Source: Aurantibrevibacter litoralis | Lineage (GTDB): Bacteria > Bacteroidota > Bacteroidia > Flavobacteriales > Flavobacteriaceae | Assembly: GCF_034651555.1 (NCBI RefSeq) | Contig: NZ_JAYEEQ010000014.1 | Coordinates: 1 to 64,000, forward strand | Direction: 5' to 3' | Length of the DNA: 64,000 nt | In this document: piece by piece, positions 43,418 through 52,376 of the stretch | How the letters are laid out: the number at the start of each line of letters is the position of its first letter | Numbering within the stretch: position 1 is the first letter of the stretch | Notes under the pieces: generated by a model | Databases searched by the model: none | What the model was told of the DNA's origin: nothing | The model's input: the letters and a program-made list of their open reading frames with translations, nothing else | Position numbers and translations under genes: made by a program

Positions 43418-44410
43418 ATGAAAGAAACACTAAACCGATTGATAAACCATGATTTGCTCTCCAAGGACGACGCAAAGCAAATTCTAGTCAATATTGCGAA
43501 AGGCGATTACAACCCAAGCCAGATTGCCGCTTTTTTAACCGTATATATGATGCGCAGCATCACCATTGAGGAACTGGAGGGGTTTCGCAATGCGCTATTG
43601 GAGCTGTGCTTGGCCGTGGACTTGTCAGATTATGACCCCATAGACCTTTGCGGCACGGGTGGCGACGGCAAAGACACCTTTAATATATCTACCCTTGCTT
43701 CTTTCGTAACTGCCGGGGCGGGAATAAAGGTTACCAAACACGGCAATTACGGGGTGTCTTCCAAATGTGGCAGCAGTAACGTAATGGAGTTTTTGGGCAT
43801 CCGGTTCAGCAACGATGCCAATTTCCTTGAAAAATGCATCAGCGATGCGGGAATCTGTGTGCTCCACGCCCCATTATTTCACCCTGCCATGAAAAACGTG
43901 GCTCCCATCCGCAGGGAATTGGGCGTAAAAACATTTTTCAATATGCTGGGGCCCATGGTGAATCCGGCATTTCCTAAAAACCAGATGGTCGGGGTCTTCA
44001 ATCTGGAGCTGGCCCGGATGTATGGGTACCTCTATCAGAACACAGACATTAAATTTACCATCCTCCACGCCTTGGATGGCTATGACGAAATTTCATTGAC
44101 GGGAAGCACCAAAGCCATAAGCAATAGCGCAGAACGCATTTTAAATCCGTCCGATTTTGGCGTGGCCCCTGTTTCCCAAGCTGATATTGTCGGTGGGGAC
44201 GCTATCCAGGATTCGGCTCAGATTTTTATCAACATTCTCCAAGGAAAAGGAACCGAAGCGCAAAACAATGTGGTCTGCGCCAATGCGGGTATGGCCATTG
44301 CCACGGTAAAAGAAATTTCGCCCTTGGAAGGTTTTGAACTGGCTCGGGAATCCTTGTTCAGCGGTAAAGGGTTGGCAGCATTAAAGAAATTGCAGGCATT
44401 GAGTAGTTAG
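43418..44410 (+). CDS. trpD: Anthranilate phosphoribosyltransferase
   Basis: A 330-residue enzyme with the PRPP loop LCGTGGDGKDTFNISTLASF, VTKHGNYGVSSKCGSSNVME and the substrate-binding NVAPIRRELGVKTFFNMLGP segment with LDGYDEISLTG. It transfers phosphoribosyl to anthranilate. The gap to trpG (102 bases) is larger than elsewhere in the operon and carries a repeat element; GGAT precedes the start codon by 4 bases. Confidence 0.98.
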   Translation: MKETLNRLINHDLLSKDDAKQILVNIAKGDYNPSQIAAFLTVYMMRSITIEELEGFRNALLELCLAVDLSDYDPIDLCGTGGDGKDTFNISTLASFVTAGAGIKVTKHGNYGVSSKCGSSNVMEFLGIRFSNDANFLEKCISDAGICVLHAPLFHPAMKNVAPIRRELGVKTFFNMLGPMVNPAFPKNQMVGVFNLELARMYGYLYQNTDIKFTILHALDGYDEISLTGSTKAISNSAERILNPSDFGVAPVSQADIVGGDAIQDSAQIFINILQGKGTEAQNNVVCANAGMAIATVKEISPLEGFELARESLFSGKGLAALKKLQALSS

Positions 44411-44411
44411 G

Positions 44412-44448
44412 TGGGAGGCCTCCCCTAACGCCTCCAAAGGAGGGGGAA
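44412..44448 (+). repeat. Palindromic intergenic element after trpD
   Basis: GGGAGGCCTCCC (44413-44424) is a perfect palindrome, followed by CCTCCaaaGGAGG (44431-44443) with a trailing GGGAA. It resembles short palindromic repeats that litter Bacteroidota intergenic regions and pairs with the inverted copy before trpD. Confidence 0.7.
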
Positions 44449-44493
44449 ATAGACCGGGGACAAACTAAAAAATTTTAAATAGGACATTGTACA

Positions 44494-45279
44494 ATGAACA
44501 TATTAGATCGTATCGTACTGGATAAACGCAAGGAAGTAGCCTTAAAAAAGTCGCTTATCCCGGTGTCGCAATTGGAGCAATCCGTTCTGTTTTCAAGAAA
44601 GAGCGCTTCGTTGGCATCTGCATTGCGGAAAAGTGGCTGTGGCATAATTGCCGAACACAAAAGGCGTTCGCCCTCCAAATCAGAAATCAACCATGGCCTT
44701 TCGGTACAGGATGTCGCCACGGGCTACGAAAAAGCCGGCGCCAGCGGCATGTCGGTATTGACAGATACAAAATATTTCGGAGGTTCCCTGGACGATTTGG
44801 TATTGGCAAGGGCGGCTACGCGTTTCCCCTTACTTCGAAAGGAATTTATAATAGATGCGTATCAAATCGTAGAAGCTAAAGCCTATGGCGCCGATGTAAT
44901 CTTGCTGATTGCGGCTATTTTAACCCGGGAAGAAATTAAAACGTTTTCCGAATTGGCAAAAACTCTGGATATGGAGGTGTTGCTGGAAGTGCACGATGAA
45001 GCAGAACTCCATAAATCTATCATGCCCAGTTTAGATATGCTTGGCGTTAATAACAGAAATTTAAAAACGTTTGAGGTTCGTTTGGAAACCAGCAAGACAC
45101 TATCCAGCTTCATTCCCAATGATTTTGTAAAAGTTTCGGAAAGCGGCATCAGTACGGTAGCGGCTATCCGGGAATTGCAACAGTTTGGTTATCAGGGATT
45201 TTTGATAGGCGAAAATTATATGAAAACTGATGATCCTGGAAGTAGTGCCTGCGACTTCATCAAAAATTTAAAAGTATGA
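44494..45279 (+). CDS. trpC: Indole-3-glycerol-phosphate synthase
   Basis: A 261-residue TIM barrel with the catalytic set IIAEHKRRSPSKSEIN (Lys/Glu), SVLTDTKYFGGSLDDL, LLRKEFIIDAYQI, LGVNNRNLKTFEV and SESGISTVAAI. It forms the indole ring from CdRP. Its last four bases ATGA overlap the first codon of trpF, so the two are translationally coupled. Confidence 0.98.
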   Translation: MNILDRIVLDKRKEVALKKSLIPVSQLEQSVLFSRKSASLASALRKSGCGIIAEHKRRSPSKSEINHGLSVQDVATGYEKAGASGMSVLTDTKYFGGSLDDLVLARAATRFPLLRKEFIIDAYQIVEAKAYGADVILLIAAILTREEIKTFSELAKTLDMEVLLEVHDEAELHKSIMPSLDMLGVNNRNLKTFEVRLETSKTLSSFIPNDFVKVSESGISTVAAIRELQQFGYQGFLIGENYMKTDDPGSSACDFIKNLKV

Positions 45280-45890
45280 AGCTGAAAGTTTGCGGCATGA
45301 AATATTCTGAAAACATCCGGGAAGTAGCTGCACTTAAACCTGATTATTTGGGCTTTATTTTTTGGGAACCTTCCAAAAGGTATTTTGAAGGAACGATACC
45401 GGAATTGCCCAAAACCATTAAGAAAGTGGGTGTTTTTGTGGATGCCCTTTTGGATGTTATTATTGAAAAAACACAACAGTATCGTTTGCATTCGGTTCAG
45501 TTACATGGTTCGGAAAGTCCTGAATTTTGCCAACAATTAAAGGCACTTCCTATAGAAATTATAAAAGTGTTTTCTGTGGGATCTGATTTTGATTTTGGCC
45601 AATTGAAGCCTTATGAAACCGTATGCGATTATTACCTCTTTGACACCAAAGGAAAGCTGCCCGGTGGCAACGGTTATACCTTTGATTGGACGGTGCTAAA
45701 AAAGTATCCATCGACCAAACCTTACTTTTTAAGTGGAGGAATCGGTTTGGAAGATGCAGCTACGCTCAAGGATTTTTTAAATAGGACGGAATCTACATAT
45801 TGTTATGCGGTTGATGTAAATAGTAGATTTGAGGTAGAACCCGGTTTGAAGGACGTAGGAAAATTAAAGAAATTTAGGGGCAAGGGTTAG
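45276..45890 (+). CDS. trpF: Phosphoribosylanthranilate isomerase
   Basis: A 204-residue TIM barrel: KVCGMKYSENIREV (catalytic Cys), DYLGFIFWEPSKRYFEG, GVFVDALLDVI, VQLHGSESPEFC, DTKGKLPGGNGYTFDW (catalytic Asp) and SGGIGLEDAA. It isomerises PRA to CdRP, the step before TrpC. Overlaps trpC by 4 bases. Confidence 0.97.
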   Translation: MKLKVCGMKYSENIREVAALKPDYLGFIFWEPSKRYFEGTIPELPKTIKKVGVFVDALLDVIIEKTQQYRLHSVQLHGSESPEFCQQLKALPIEIIKVFSVGSDFDFGQLKPYETVCDYYLFDTKGKLPGGNGYTFDWTVLKKYPSTKPYFLSGGIGLEDAATLKDFLNRTESTYCYAVDVNSRFEVEPGLKDVGKLKKFRGKG

Positions 45891-45896
45891 AAATTT

Positions 45897-46014
45897 CAAG
45901 TTCAAGTTCAAAATTCAAGTTCAAGTTCAAGTTCAAGTTCAAATGCAATTAGAAACAATAAACCATCAACCGACAACCAACAACCGACAACCAACAACCG
46001 ACAACTGTCAACGA
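45897..46014 (+). repeat. Simple-sequence tract between trpF and trpB
   Basis: Hexamers TTCAAG/TTCAAA repeat over 45897-45942, followed by repeats of CAACCGACAAC/CAACAACC over about 45966-46010. The tract would add 32 Asn/Thr/Gln-rich residues if translation started at the ATG at 45943, which no normal TrpB has; I treat it as noncoding. Such tracts change length by slippage. Confidence 0.85.
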
Positions 46015-46038
46015 TCAACTAAAAACGAAAAACAGCAT

Positions 46039-47220
46039 ATGACCTATCACGCAAACGAAAAAGGATATTATGGAGAGTTTGGAGGAGCTTTTATCCCGGA
46101 AATGTTGTATCCCAATACGGAGGAACTTCGTCAAAATTACATCCGCATCATGAACGAACCCTCTTTTCAACAGGAATTTTATCAATTGCTGAAAGATTAT
46201 GTAGGCAGGCCTACACCGCTCTACTATGCCGAACGCTTATCGAAACAATATAAGACTAAAATCTACCTGAAACGAGAAGACCTATGCCATACGGGAGCTC
46301 ATAAAATTAACAATACAATTGGTCAGATTTTAATGGCAAAAAAGTTGGGCAAAAATCGCATTATTGCAGAAACCGGCGCTGGGCAACATGGCGTTGCTAC
46401 AGCTACAGTTTGCGCATTAATGGGTATACAATGTGTGGTTTTTATGGGCGAAATTGATATTGCCCGGCAAGCACCCAACGTGGCCCGCATGAAAATGTTA
46501 GGTGCGGAAGTGCGTCCGGCACTATCCGGAAGTAGAACCCTCAAGGATGCTACCAATGAAGCCATCCGGGATTGGATCAACAATCCGGTAGATACCCATT
46601 ATATTATTGGTTCCGTAGTAGGCCCGCACCCCTACCCCGATATGGTAGCCCGGTTTCAATCGGTGATCTCCGAAGAAATAAAAACACAACTCCTTGAAAA
46701 GGAAGGTAGAGAAACCCCCGATTTTGTGGTGGCCTGTGTGGGCGGTGGCAGCAATGCTGCCGGTGCTTATTATCATTTTCTGGACAACCATGAAGTGGGT
46801 ATTATTGCCGTAGAGGCCGCCGGTAAAGGCATTAATTCCGGCGAAAGTGCAGCCACTTCTGCCCTAGGAAAAGTAGGCATTATTCATGGGAGTAAAACAC
46901 TTTTGATGCAGACCACAGACGGACAAATAACCGAGCCATATTCCATTTCCGCCGGATTGGATTACCCCGGGGTGGGACCCATGCATGCGCATTTATTCAC
47001 TTCCGGACGCGGAGAATTCATCTCCATTACCGATGACGATGCCATGACCGCAGGACTACTCCTTTCCCAAATGGAAGGTATTATTCCCGCCATTGAAAGT
47101 GCCCATGCCTTTGCGATTCTGGAATACCGAAAATTTAAACCTACAGATATTGTAGTGATAAACCTTTCCGGTAGAGGCGATAAAGATTTAAATACGTATA
47201 TCGATTATTTTAAACTATAA
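46039..47220 (+). CDS. trpB: Tryptophan synthase beta chain
   Basis: I use the ATG at 46039 (393 residues, MTYHANEKGYYGEFGGAFIP), the normal TrpB start and length; the frame is open to an ATG at 45943 within the simple-repeat tract. PLP lysine lies in CHTGAHKINNTIGQILM, the Gly loop is ETGAGQHGVATATVCALMG, and the phosphate site is VACVGGGSNAAGAYYHF. It joins indole and serine to make tryptophan, in complex with TrpA. Confidence 0.98.
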   Translation: MTYHANEKGYYGEFGGAFIPEMLYPNTEELRQNYIRIMNEPSFQQEFYQLLKDYVGRPTPLYYAERLSKQYKTKIYLKREDLCHTGAHKINNTIGQILMAKKLGKNRIIAETGAGQHGVATATVCALMGIQCVVFMGEIDIARQAPNVARMKMLGAEVRPALSGSRTLKDATNEAIRDWINNPVDTHYIIGSVVGPHPYPDMVARFQSVISEEIKTQLLEKEGRETPDFVVACVGGGSNAAGAYYHFLDNHEVGIIAVEAAGKGINSGESAATSALGKVGIIHGSKTLLMQTTDGQITEPYSISAGLDYPGVGPMHAHLFTSGRGEFISITDDDAMTAGLLLSQMEGIIPAIESAHAFAILEYRKFKPTDIVVINLSGRGDKDLNTYIDYFKL

Positions 47221-47334
47221 ATACAGTAGCAAGTAAGCTGTATTGAGTATTCAGAAATGGAGTATGAAAATTCCATAAAACTGTTGGCAGAAATGCACTC
47301 AAAACGAGCCAGTCCAAACGTAGTACTAAAAAGT

Positions 47335-48096
47335 ATGAACAGAATACACCAAAAATTAAAAGAAGATAAAAAACTCTTGTCTATCTATTTCACAGCAGGA
47401 TATCCAAAATTGGAAGACACCGTGACCATTATACAGGAATTGGAAAAAAACGGGGTAGATATGATCGAAATTGGTCTGCCGTTTAGCGATCCTTTGGCCG
47501 ATGGCCCCACCATTCAGGAAAGTTCTACCGCTGCCCTAAAAAATGGGATGACCACAGAACTATTGTTTCAGCAGCTACAGGATATCCGCAAATCGGTTTC
47601 CATTCCGCTCATCCTCATGGGCTATTTTAACCCCATGTTGCAATATGGCGTGGAGGCTTTCTGCAAAAAATGCCATGATATAGGGATAGACGGTATCATT
47701 ATGCCCGATCTGCCCCTAGATGTTTATCAAGAGAATTATACAGCCATCTACCAGAAATATGGCCTAATCAACATCTTTCTCATTACCCCACAAACCAGCG
47801 ATAAACGCATCCAACAAATCGATGCCGCATCGGACGGCTTTATCTATATGGTTAGTTCTGCCAGCGTTACAGGTTCTAAATCGGGTTTTGGAAATCTCCA
47901 AACCGATTATTTTGAGCGGATAGCCAAAATGAACCTTAAAAACCCACAAATCGTTGGTTTTGGGATCAATAACGCACAAACTTTCATACAGGCGACCAAG
48001 ACCGCCAAAGGAGCCATCATTGGTTCGGCATTTATTAAACACCTCAGTGAAAAAGGGGTTGGTGCAATTTCCGATTTTGTGAAAAGTATTCGCTAA
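47335..48096 (+). CDS. trpA: Tryptophan synthase alpha chain
   Basis: I prefer the ATG at 47335 (253 residues, MNRIHQKLKEDKKLLSIYFT), matching usual TrpA starts; an upstream ATG at 47257 would add 26 residues. Catalytic elements are MIEIGLPFSDPLADGPTIQ (Glu and Asp), DGIIMPDLPLD and GFIYMVSSASVTGSKSGFG. It cleaves indole-glycerol phosphate to indole, which is channelled to TrpB. Last gene of the operon; no strong terminator is evident right after it. Confidence 0.96.
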   Translation: MNRIHQKLKEDKKLLSIYFTAGYPKLEDTVTIIQELEKNGVDMIEIGLPFSDPLADGPTIQESSTAALKNGMTTELLFQQLQDIRKSVSIPLILMGYFNPMLQYGVEAFCKKCHDIGIDGIIMPDLPLDVYQENYTAIYQKYGLINIFLITPQTSDKRIQQIDAASDGFIYMVSSASVTGSKSGFGNLQTDYFERIAKMNLKNPQIVGFGINNAQTFIQATKTAKGAIIGSAFIKHLSEKGVGAISDFVKSIR

Positions 48097-48212
48097 TTTT
48101 AGCCACTGAACATACCCGATAGTGCGGATACGTCCTTGGCATACCAAGGCAAGTGTTCCCGAGGTGCACATAAGATGGGGGATAGCACTGTTCTACTGAC
48201 CTATATCAATAT

Positions 48213-49709
48213 ATGAAGAAATACTTAGTTGCCTTTTTGATCCTTGCCCATACCGTAGTCATGGCGCAAGACGAACCCCAGTTAAAATCGCAAGTGCGCC
48301 ATACCATTGACGAGCTGCGCGATTTTGTCTCCATACCCAATGATGCCCTGGAACATGCAGATATCAATAGAAACATCACCTGGCTCACCAAAAAATTCAA
48401 CGACAGAGGGTTCAACACCTCTGTATTGCCCACAGACGGCGAGTCTTTGTTCTTCGCCGCTTTACCCTTAGAAGATAACAAGCCAACCATTTTGTTTTAT
48501 ATGCATTTTGATGGGCAATCGGTAGACAAAAGCAAATGGGATCAACCAAACCCCTATGAGGTAGTATTAAAATCTGCCGATAGTGGTCGTTGGAAAACAC
48601 TTTCGTTTGATGAACTAAAAGATGATATTAATTATGATTGGCGGTTATTTGGACGTTCTACGTCGGATGACAAAGGGCCTATCGTCATGTTTTTGAATGC
48701 CATAGACCTTCTGAAAAAGAATGGCAAAACCTTAGCCTTTAATATTAAGGTTATTTTGGACAGCGAGGAAGAACGGGGGAGCAAACCCTTGCCTAAGGCT
48801 ATAAAGGAATACCGCGAATTGTTGCAGGCCGATTTTCTTGTAATTAACGACGGCCCGGTACACAGCTCGGGAAAACCAACGCTCGTTTACGGCGCTCGGG
48901 GCATTACCACATTTTCGTTAACTACCTATGGCCCCATAGTACCGCAACACAGCGGACATTATGGCAATTACGCCCCTAATCCGGGGCTGCAATTGGCGCA
49001 GTTATTAGCCAGTATTAAAGATACGGAAGGGAAAGTGCTGATCCCAAATTTTTATGACGGGATTGTATTGGACGACGCTACAAAACTAGTTCTGAAGGGT
49101 GTTCCAGATGATGAAGCAGCCATAAAGGAAAACCTTCAAATAAAAACAGCTGAAAAAGTGGGAAGTTCCTATCAGGAATCACTTCAATATCCGTCTCTTA
49201 ATATTCGCGGTTTAGGGTCGGCTTGGGTCGGGGAAAATGCCCGTACCATTGTCCCGGCAACGGCCACTGCCGAATTGGATATTCGGTTGGTACCCGAAAG
49301 CGATGGAACCAAATTAAAAACCTTGGTAAAAAACCACATCCAAAAACAAGGATTTTTTGTCACGAACAAAACCCCATCCAAAGAAGAGCGATTGGCGCAT
49401 GACCGAATTGTGACCATGCTTGAAGGAGAACATACCCATGCGTTCAGAACAGACCTAAACGACCCCTATGGTTTATTTTTAGCAAAAGTGCTTCACGATG
49501 TGTTTAAAGAAGATCCTGTACACATCCGTATAATGGGCGGTACGGTGCCGATTGCACCGTTTATCAACGAGTTAAAAATTCCGGCATTTATTGTACCCAT
49601 GGTAAACCCGGACAACAACCAACACAGCCCCAACGAGAATCTAAGCATTGGTATGATCGCTTATGGCATCCAAACTTTTTATGGGCTTTTGAGCAGTGCG
49701 ATGGAGTAG
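48213..49709 (+). CDS. Exported M20-family metallopeptidase
   Basis: A 498-residue protein with a signal peptide (KYLVAFLILAHTVVMAQDE). Metal ligands of the M20/ArgE/DapE fold are seen in ILFYMHFDGQSVD, FGRSTSDDKGPIVMFLNAI and KVILDSEEERGSKPLP; the dimerisation lid domain follows and the final His is probably in NNQHSPNENLSIG. These enzymes hydrolyse dipeptides or N-acyl amino acids; secretion suggests nutrient peptide degradation in the periplasm. It starts 116 bases after trpA and could be read from the trp operon or independently. Confidence 0.93.
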   Translation: MKKYLVAFLILAHTVVMAQDEPQLKSQVRHTIDELRDFVSIPNDALEHADINRNITWLTKKFNDRGFNTSVLPTDGESLFFAALPLEDNKPTILFYMHFDGQSVDKSKWDQPNPYEVVLKSADSGRWKTLSFDELKDDINYDWRLFGRSTSDDKGPIVMFLNAIDLLKKNGKTLAFNIKVILDSEEERGSKPLPKAIKEYRELLQADFLVINDGPVHSSGKPTLVYGARGITTFSLTTYGPIVPQHSGHYGNYAPNPGLQLAQLLASIKDTEGKVLIPNFYDGIVLDDATKLVLKGVPDDEAAIKENLQIKTAEKVGSSYQESLQYPSLNIRGLGSAWVGENARTIVPATATAELDIRLVPESDGTKLKTLVKNHIQKQGFFVTNKTPSKEERLAHDRIVTMLEGEHTHAFRTDLNDPYGLFLAKVLHDVFKEDPVHIRIMGGTVPIAPFINELKIPAFIVPMVNPDNNQHSPNENLSIGMIAYGIQTFYGLLSSAME

Positions 49710-49749
49710 AACTATTGTACTTTATATGTCTTTTAAACCGAATTTCGAC

Positions 49750-49915
49750 CGGCATTGCTATTTCCGTAAAGCGACCGCATGTCTATTTTCTCGTACAGTT
49801 CGGTAAAATCGGAACCTTGGCCTATTTTCTGCAGGCCCTATTGCCGTATCACCAATAAGGGCAATAGAATGCTTTCCCCATAGCAGCAACCGGATCCGCC
49901 AACAGCATATTCAGT
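49750..49915 (-). pseudogene. Decayed 3' fragment of a PEP carboxylase gene
   Basis: On the minus strand this reads ESILLPLLVIRQ-stop-GLQKIGQGSDFTELYEKI, then MRSLYGNSNA, closely matching the end of the real ppc at 62.82 kb (ESIVLPLLVIQQYALQKIGQ, ELYEKIVTRSLYGNINA). A TAG replaces the Tyr codon, and the match decays beyond about 49880. It is a second, dead copy of the ppc 3' end lying 13 kb from the intact one in the same orientation. Confidence 0.85.
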
Positions 49916-49960
49916 CCTGGCCTATCGGCGGGCCGAATACTTGGTTATTGCCCTTTGTTA

Positions 49961-50329
49961 TTATTTTACGAGTTGATAATTGTTCACTAAAACCGAAGCG
50001 GAAATTTGAAGTGTTCTTTCTAATTCCCTTATCATTTCAACAGTTAATTTCTTTTTCCGATTTAAGATTTCAGATACTCGACTTTTACCTCCAATAACCC
50101 CAACCAAATCTTTTTGTCGTAAATTCAATTCTTCCATTCTAATTTTAATCGCTTCGATTGGGTCAGGAGCTTCGATGGGATAATGCTCGTTTTCATAATT
50201 TTCTATCATCAACGAAAGGATTTCAGCTTCATCGCCTTCTTTTGTGTCAATTGGAGCATCAAAAATCAGTTCCAAACGTTCAAGAGCGTTTCGGTAGTCG
50301 TTTTCGGTTTTAATGGGTTTTAAATTCAT
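49961..50329 (-). CDS. higA: HigA-type antitoxin (XRE helix-turn-helix)
   Basis: A 122-residue protein: an N-terminal helical segment (ENDYRNALERLELIFDAPI), then a helix-turn-helix (IKIRMEELNLRQKDLVGVIG, GKSRVSEILNRKKKLTVEMI). HigA binds and neutralises HigB and represses its own promoter. Encoded 14 bases after the toxin gene, the toxin-first order typical of higBA. Located next to the decayed ppc end, at the left border of the accessory island. Confidence 0.92.
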   Translation of the reverse strand: MNLKPIKTENDYRNALERLELIFDAPIDTKEGDEAEILSLMIENYENEHYPIEAPDPIEAIKIRMEELNLRQKDLVGVIGGKSRVSEILNRKKKLTVEMIRELERTLQISASVLVNNYQLVK

Positions 50330-50343
50330 AATCAGTTATTTTT

Positions 50344-50640
50344 TTAAATGGTATCAGCGTTTATTGTATCATATTCAGTGTGAGTGCCGATAAATCGAAT
50401 AAACGCCCATTGTTTCTCAAAATTAAATTTCACAACAAGGCGATATGAGTTTCCTTTTATATTGAAAACAACCCGACCATTTTTAAGAATACTTGCCGAA
50501 ATGTAGGTTTGTTTAACATCGTTTGGCGAAAACCATCTGGCACTTTTTGCGGTATCATACCAAGTTTTCAAATACTGCTCAGAATCAGCGTGTTTTTCCC
50601 AATATTCCCGTAGCGTACTTTTCGCAATGATTCGTTTCAT
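50344..50640 (-). CDS. higB: HigB-type mRNA interferase toxin
   Basis: A 98-residue RelE-superfamily toxin: MKRIIAKSTLREYWEKHADS, WYDTAKSARWFSPNDVKQTY, NGRVVFNIKGNSYRLVVKFN and FIRFIGTHTEYD, the last matching the conserved HigB C-terminal THxxYD. HigB cuts mRNA on translating ribosomes. Upstream of higA in the same operon. Start codon ATG at 50640. Confidence 0.93.
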   Translation of the reverse strand: MKRIIAKSTLREYWEKHADSEQYLKTWYDTAKSARWFSPNDVKQTYISASILKNGRVVFNIKGNSYRLVVKFNFEKQWAFIRFIGTHTEYDTINADTI

Positions 50641-50698
50641 TTATCGAATTGTGCTACAAATATACAATTAGTTCTCTAATTTAGAACTATGGATAGGA

Positions 50699-50855
50699 TT
50701 TTTTTAATGGTAACGGTGGGAGTCGAGTAGTTGTTTAAGAGGCTATTACACTTATTCATTATTGTATGGTTGTTTATTTTTAAACCGAATTTTAATCTTT
50801 TTTCAAACTCTACCAAACGGGTTGCCGGCACGGATTGCAAATCCGCGCTATCGGG
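50699..50855. repeat. Repeat unit A, about 157 bp
   Basis: Starts TTTTTTAATGGTAACGGTGG and ends GCAAATCCGCGCTATCGGG, containing the inverted repeat CGGATTgcaAATCCG. A nearly identical unit lies at 51220-51378 and its last third recurs at 51157-51219. The apparent 80-residue frame across it is only the translation of the repeat. Confidence 0.9.
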
Positions 50856-51156
50856 AGTTACGTTGGCCAAAATCGAGATTTTAATTAGGAAGATATTGTA
50901 GACAAAATAGTTGCACATTTCGTGTAGATTTTTTCAACTGTGTAAAATAGATGCGCGAATTTTAGTGAATATTTTTCAGTTTGAGTTTTATTGGAGAACT
51001 TGGCTTTGTCAGTATAAGCGGAAATAAACTACGATAGAGTAGGGAATAAAATAGTGCGTTAAAAATTCCGCTTCTTAAATAATCGTAAAGCTCCTACTCA
51101 TTTTAGATCATCAAGAAACTATGCGTGTATAGAGAACAATGGGTCGTATTGGTTTT
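50856..51156. other. Noncoding spacer between repeat units
   Basis: AT-rich sequence between unit A and the partial unit. It contains scattered fragments reminiscent of the island's boundary motif (for example CTATGCGTGTATAGAG at about 51120) but no ORF or clean structure. Confidence 0.4.
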
Positions 51157-51378
51157 AAAGCTTTTTTTCTACTTTACCAAACGGGTTGCCAGCACGGATT
51201 GCAAATCCGCGCTATCGGGTTTTTTTCAATGGTAACGGTGGGAGTCGAGTAGTAGTTTAAGAGGCTATTACGCTTATTCATTATTGTATGGGTTGTTTAT
51301 TTTTAAACCGAATTTTAATCTTTTTTTCTACTTTACTAGACTGGTTGCCGGCACGGATTGCAAATCCGCGCTATCGGG
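51157..51378. repeat. Partial repeat unit followed directly by full unit B
   Basis: 51157-51219 is a copy of the last third of unit A (CCAAACGGGTTGCCAGCACG ... ATCCGCGCTATCGGG). Unit B (51220-51378) follows immediately and matches unit A along its whole length with few changes. This head-to-tail arrangement shows the element can duplicate in tandem. Confidence 0.9.
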
Positions 51379-51452
51379 TTTTGCGATCTTATAAAGTTAC
51401 GCAAACCATTTAATAAAGCACCATCCTCCGCATTACGCATAGGTTTTGTTGT
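51379..51452 (-). repeat. Half of an attC-like inverted repeat downstream of the esterase
   Basis: About 72 bases are 94% identical by eye to 61893-61965, including the arm CCGCATTACGCATAGGTTTT. On the minus strand it begins ACAACAAAACCTATGCGTAA, right after the esterase stop. The matching second arm is missing; repeat unit B takes its place. Confidence 0.75.
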
Positions 51453-51461
51453 AATCAGTGC

Positions 51462-52316
51462 TTATGGGACTTTAAGGAGTTCAGCGATTTTTAGTGCAAA
51501 TCTTTCATTCCATTTTTCATAGTCATGTCCACCATTGAATTTTATTAATTCACATTTTGAATTCGATTGCTCATACATCCTTTTTAGCTCATTTGCCTCA
51601 TTTTTAAATATTTCGTCCTCTTCATTACCATATTCTAAATATAGATTTGGATATTCGATATTGTCTTTCCATTCGTTATGAGATACATTGGAACCTAATG
51701 TCGAAAAACATATATATGTCCCAATAACATCTGGATGCTTATTGAGAAAATTTGCACCAAAACCTGCTCCATTCGATACCCCATAGAATAATCTGTTCCT
51801 CTTTGTTGGGTTCAATCCAAATTTTTCTTCAATGAAGGGAATTAGTTCGTCTTTGAAATAGAGTAAATGATTTTCAAATCTATCGGTGAGTGCCTTGAAA
51901 GGTGCTCCAGCACCGAAGTTTTCGACATACTCAAAATTCCGATACTGAATATTAATCGTCATTCCATCTTCGGTTTTCATACTTGTGCTGGCAATATTTT
52001 TGTTGTTGGAATGACTCCCAATATAAATTACAGGTTCAATTATTTCATTTTCTATTAAAGAATCTAGAACAGATATTATTACATCTTTCCAACTCGATTC
52101 ATTTCCATCAGTCCCGTAAATTACCCTGTAGTTTCTTTTAGAATCAAAATATGGAGGTAGGTAGACATTATGTCTCCGATGTTCTTCTAAGTACTTACTA
52201 AAAATCGAATCTGTATGAATTTTTGATATTGTATTATTCTCCTGTCCAGATTGCTGGCAATATGAAATTGGAATAGTAATCAAGTTTAAGATTAAAATCA
52301 AACCGAAATTTTTCAT
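51462..52316 (-). CDS. Exported alpha/beta-hydrolase (esterase family)
   Basis: I choose the ATG at 52316 (284 residues), which starts a signal peptide (MKNFGLILILNLITIPISYC); an ATG at 52361 adds 15 polar residues. The nucleophile elbow is YGVSNGAGFG (GxSxG with Ser), the acid region is YGNEEDEIF and the His lies in FNGGHDYEKW. It belongs to the Fes/IroE/esterase-D-like group that cleaves esters of siderophores or xylan feruloyl groups; substrate unknown. A cysteine at the signal peptide end (SYCQQ) suggests it could be a lipoprotein. It stands alone within repeats, as an apparent cassette. Confidence 0.88.
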   Translation of the reverse strand: MKNFGLILILNLITIPISYCQQSGQENNTISKIHTDSIFSKYLEEHRRHNVYLPPYFDSKRNYRVIYGTDGNESSWKDVIISVLDSLIENEIIEPVIYIGSHSNNKNIASTSMKTEDGMTINIQYRNFEYVENFGAGAPFKALTDRFENHLLYFKDELIPFIEEKFGLNPTKRNRLFYGVSNGAGFGANFLNKHPDVIGTYICFSTLGSNVSHNEWKDNIEYPNLYLEYGNEEDEIFKNEANELKRMYEQSNSKCELIKFNGGHDYEKWNERFALKIAELLKVP

Positions 52317-52376
52317 CTTTTTAGCATTGATTACAACTATTTGCGTATGATTATTGATCAACTAGCCATTATGTGC

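Noticed and set aside
45943..46038. Upstream start for TrpB adding 32 residues
   Set aside because: The added part translates a simple-sequence tract; the ATG at 46039 gives the normal N-terminus and length.
48118..48180. CCTTGGcataCCAAGG palindrome after trpA as a terminator
   Set aside because: The 6-bp stem has no U-tract; it may be chance or a weak processing site.
50676..50918. 80-codon minus-strand ORF
   Set aside because: It is the translation of repeat unit A; the same peptide-like text would arise from every copy of the repeat, and there is no promoter or start context.
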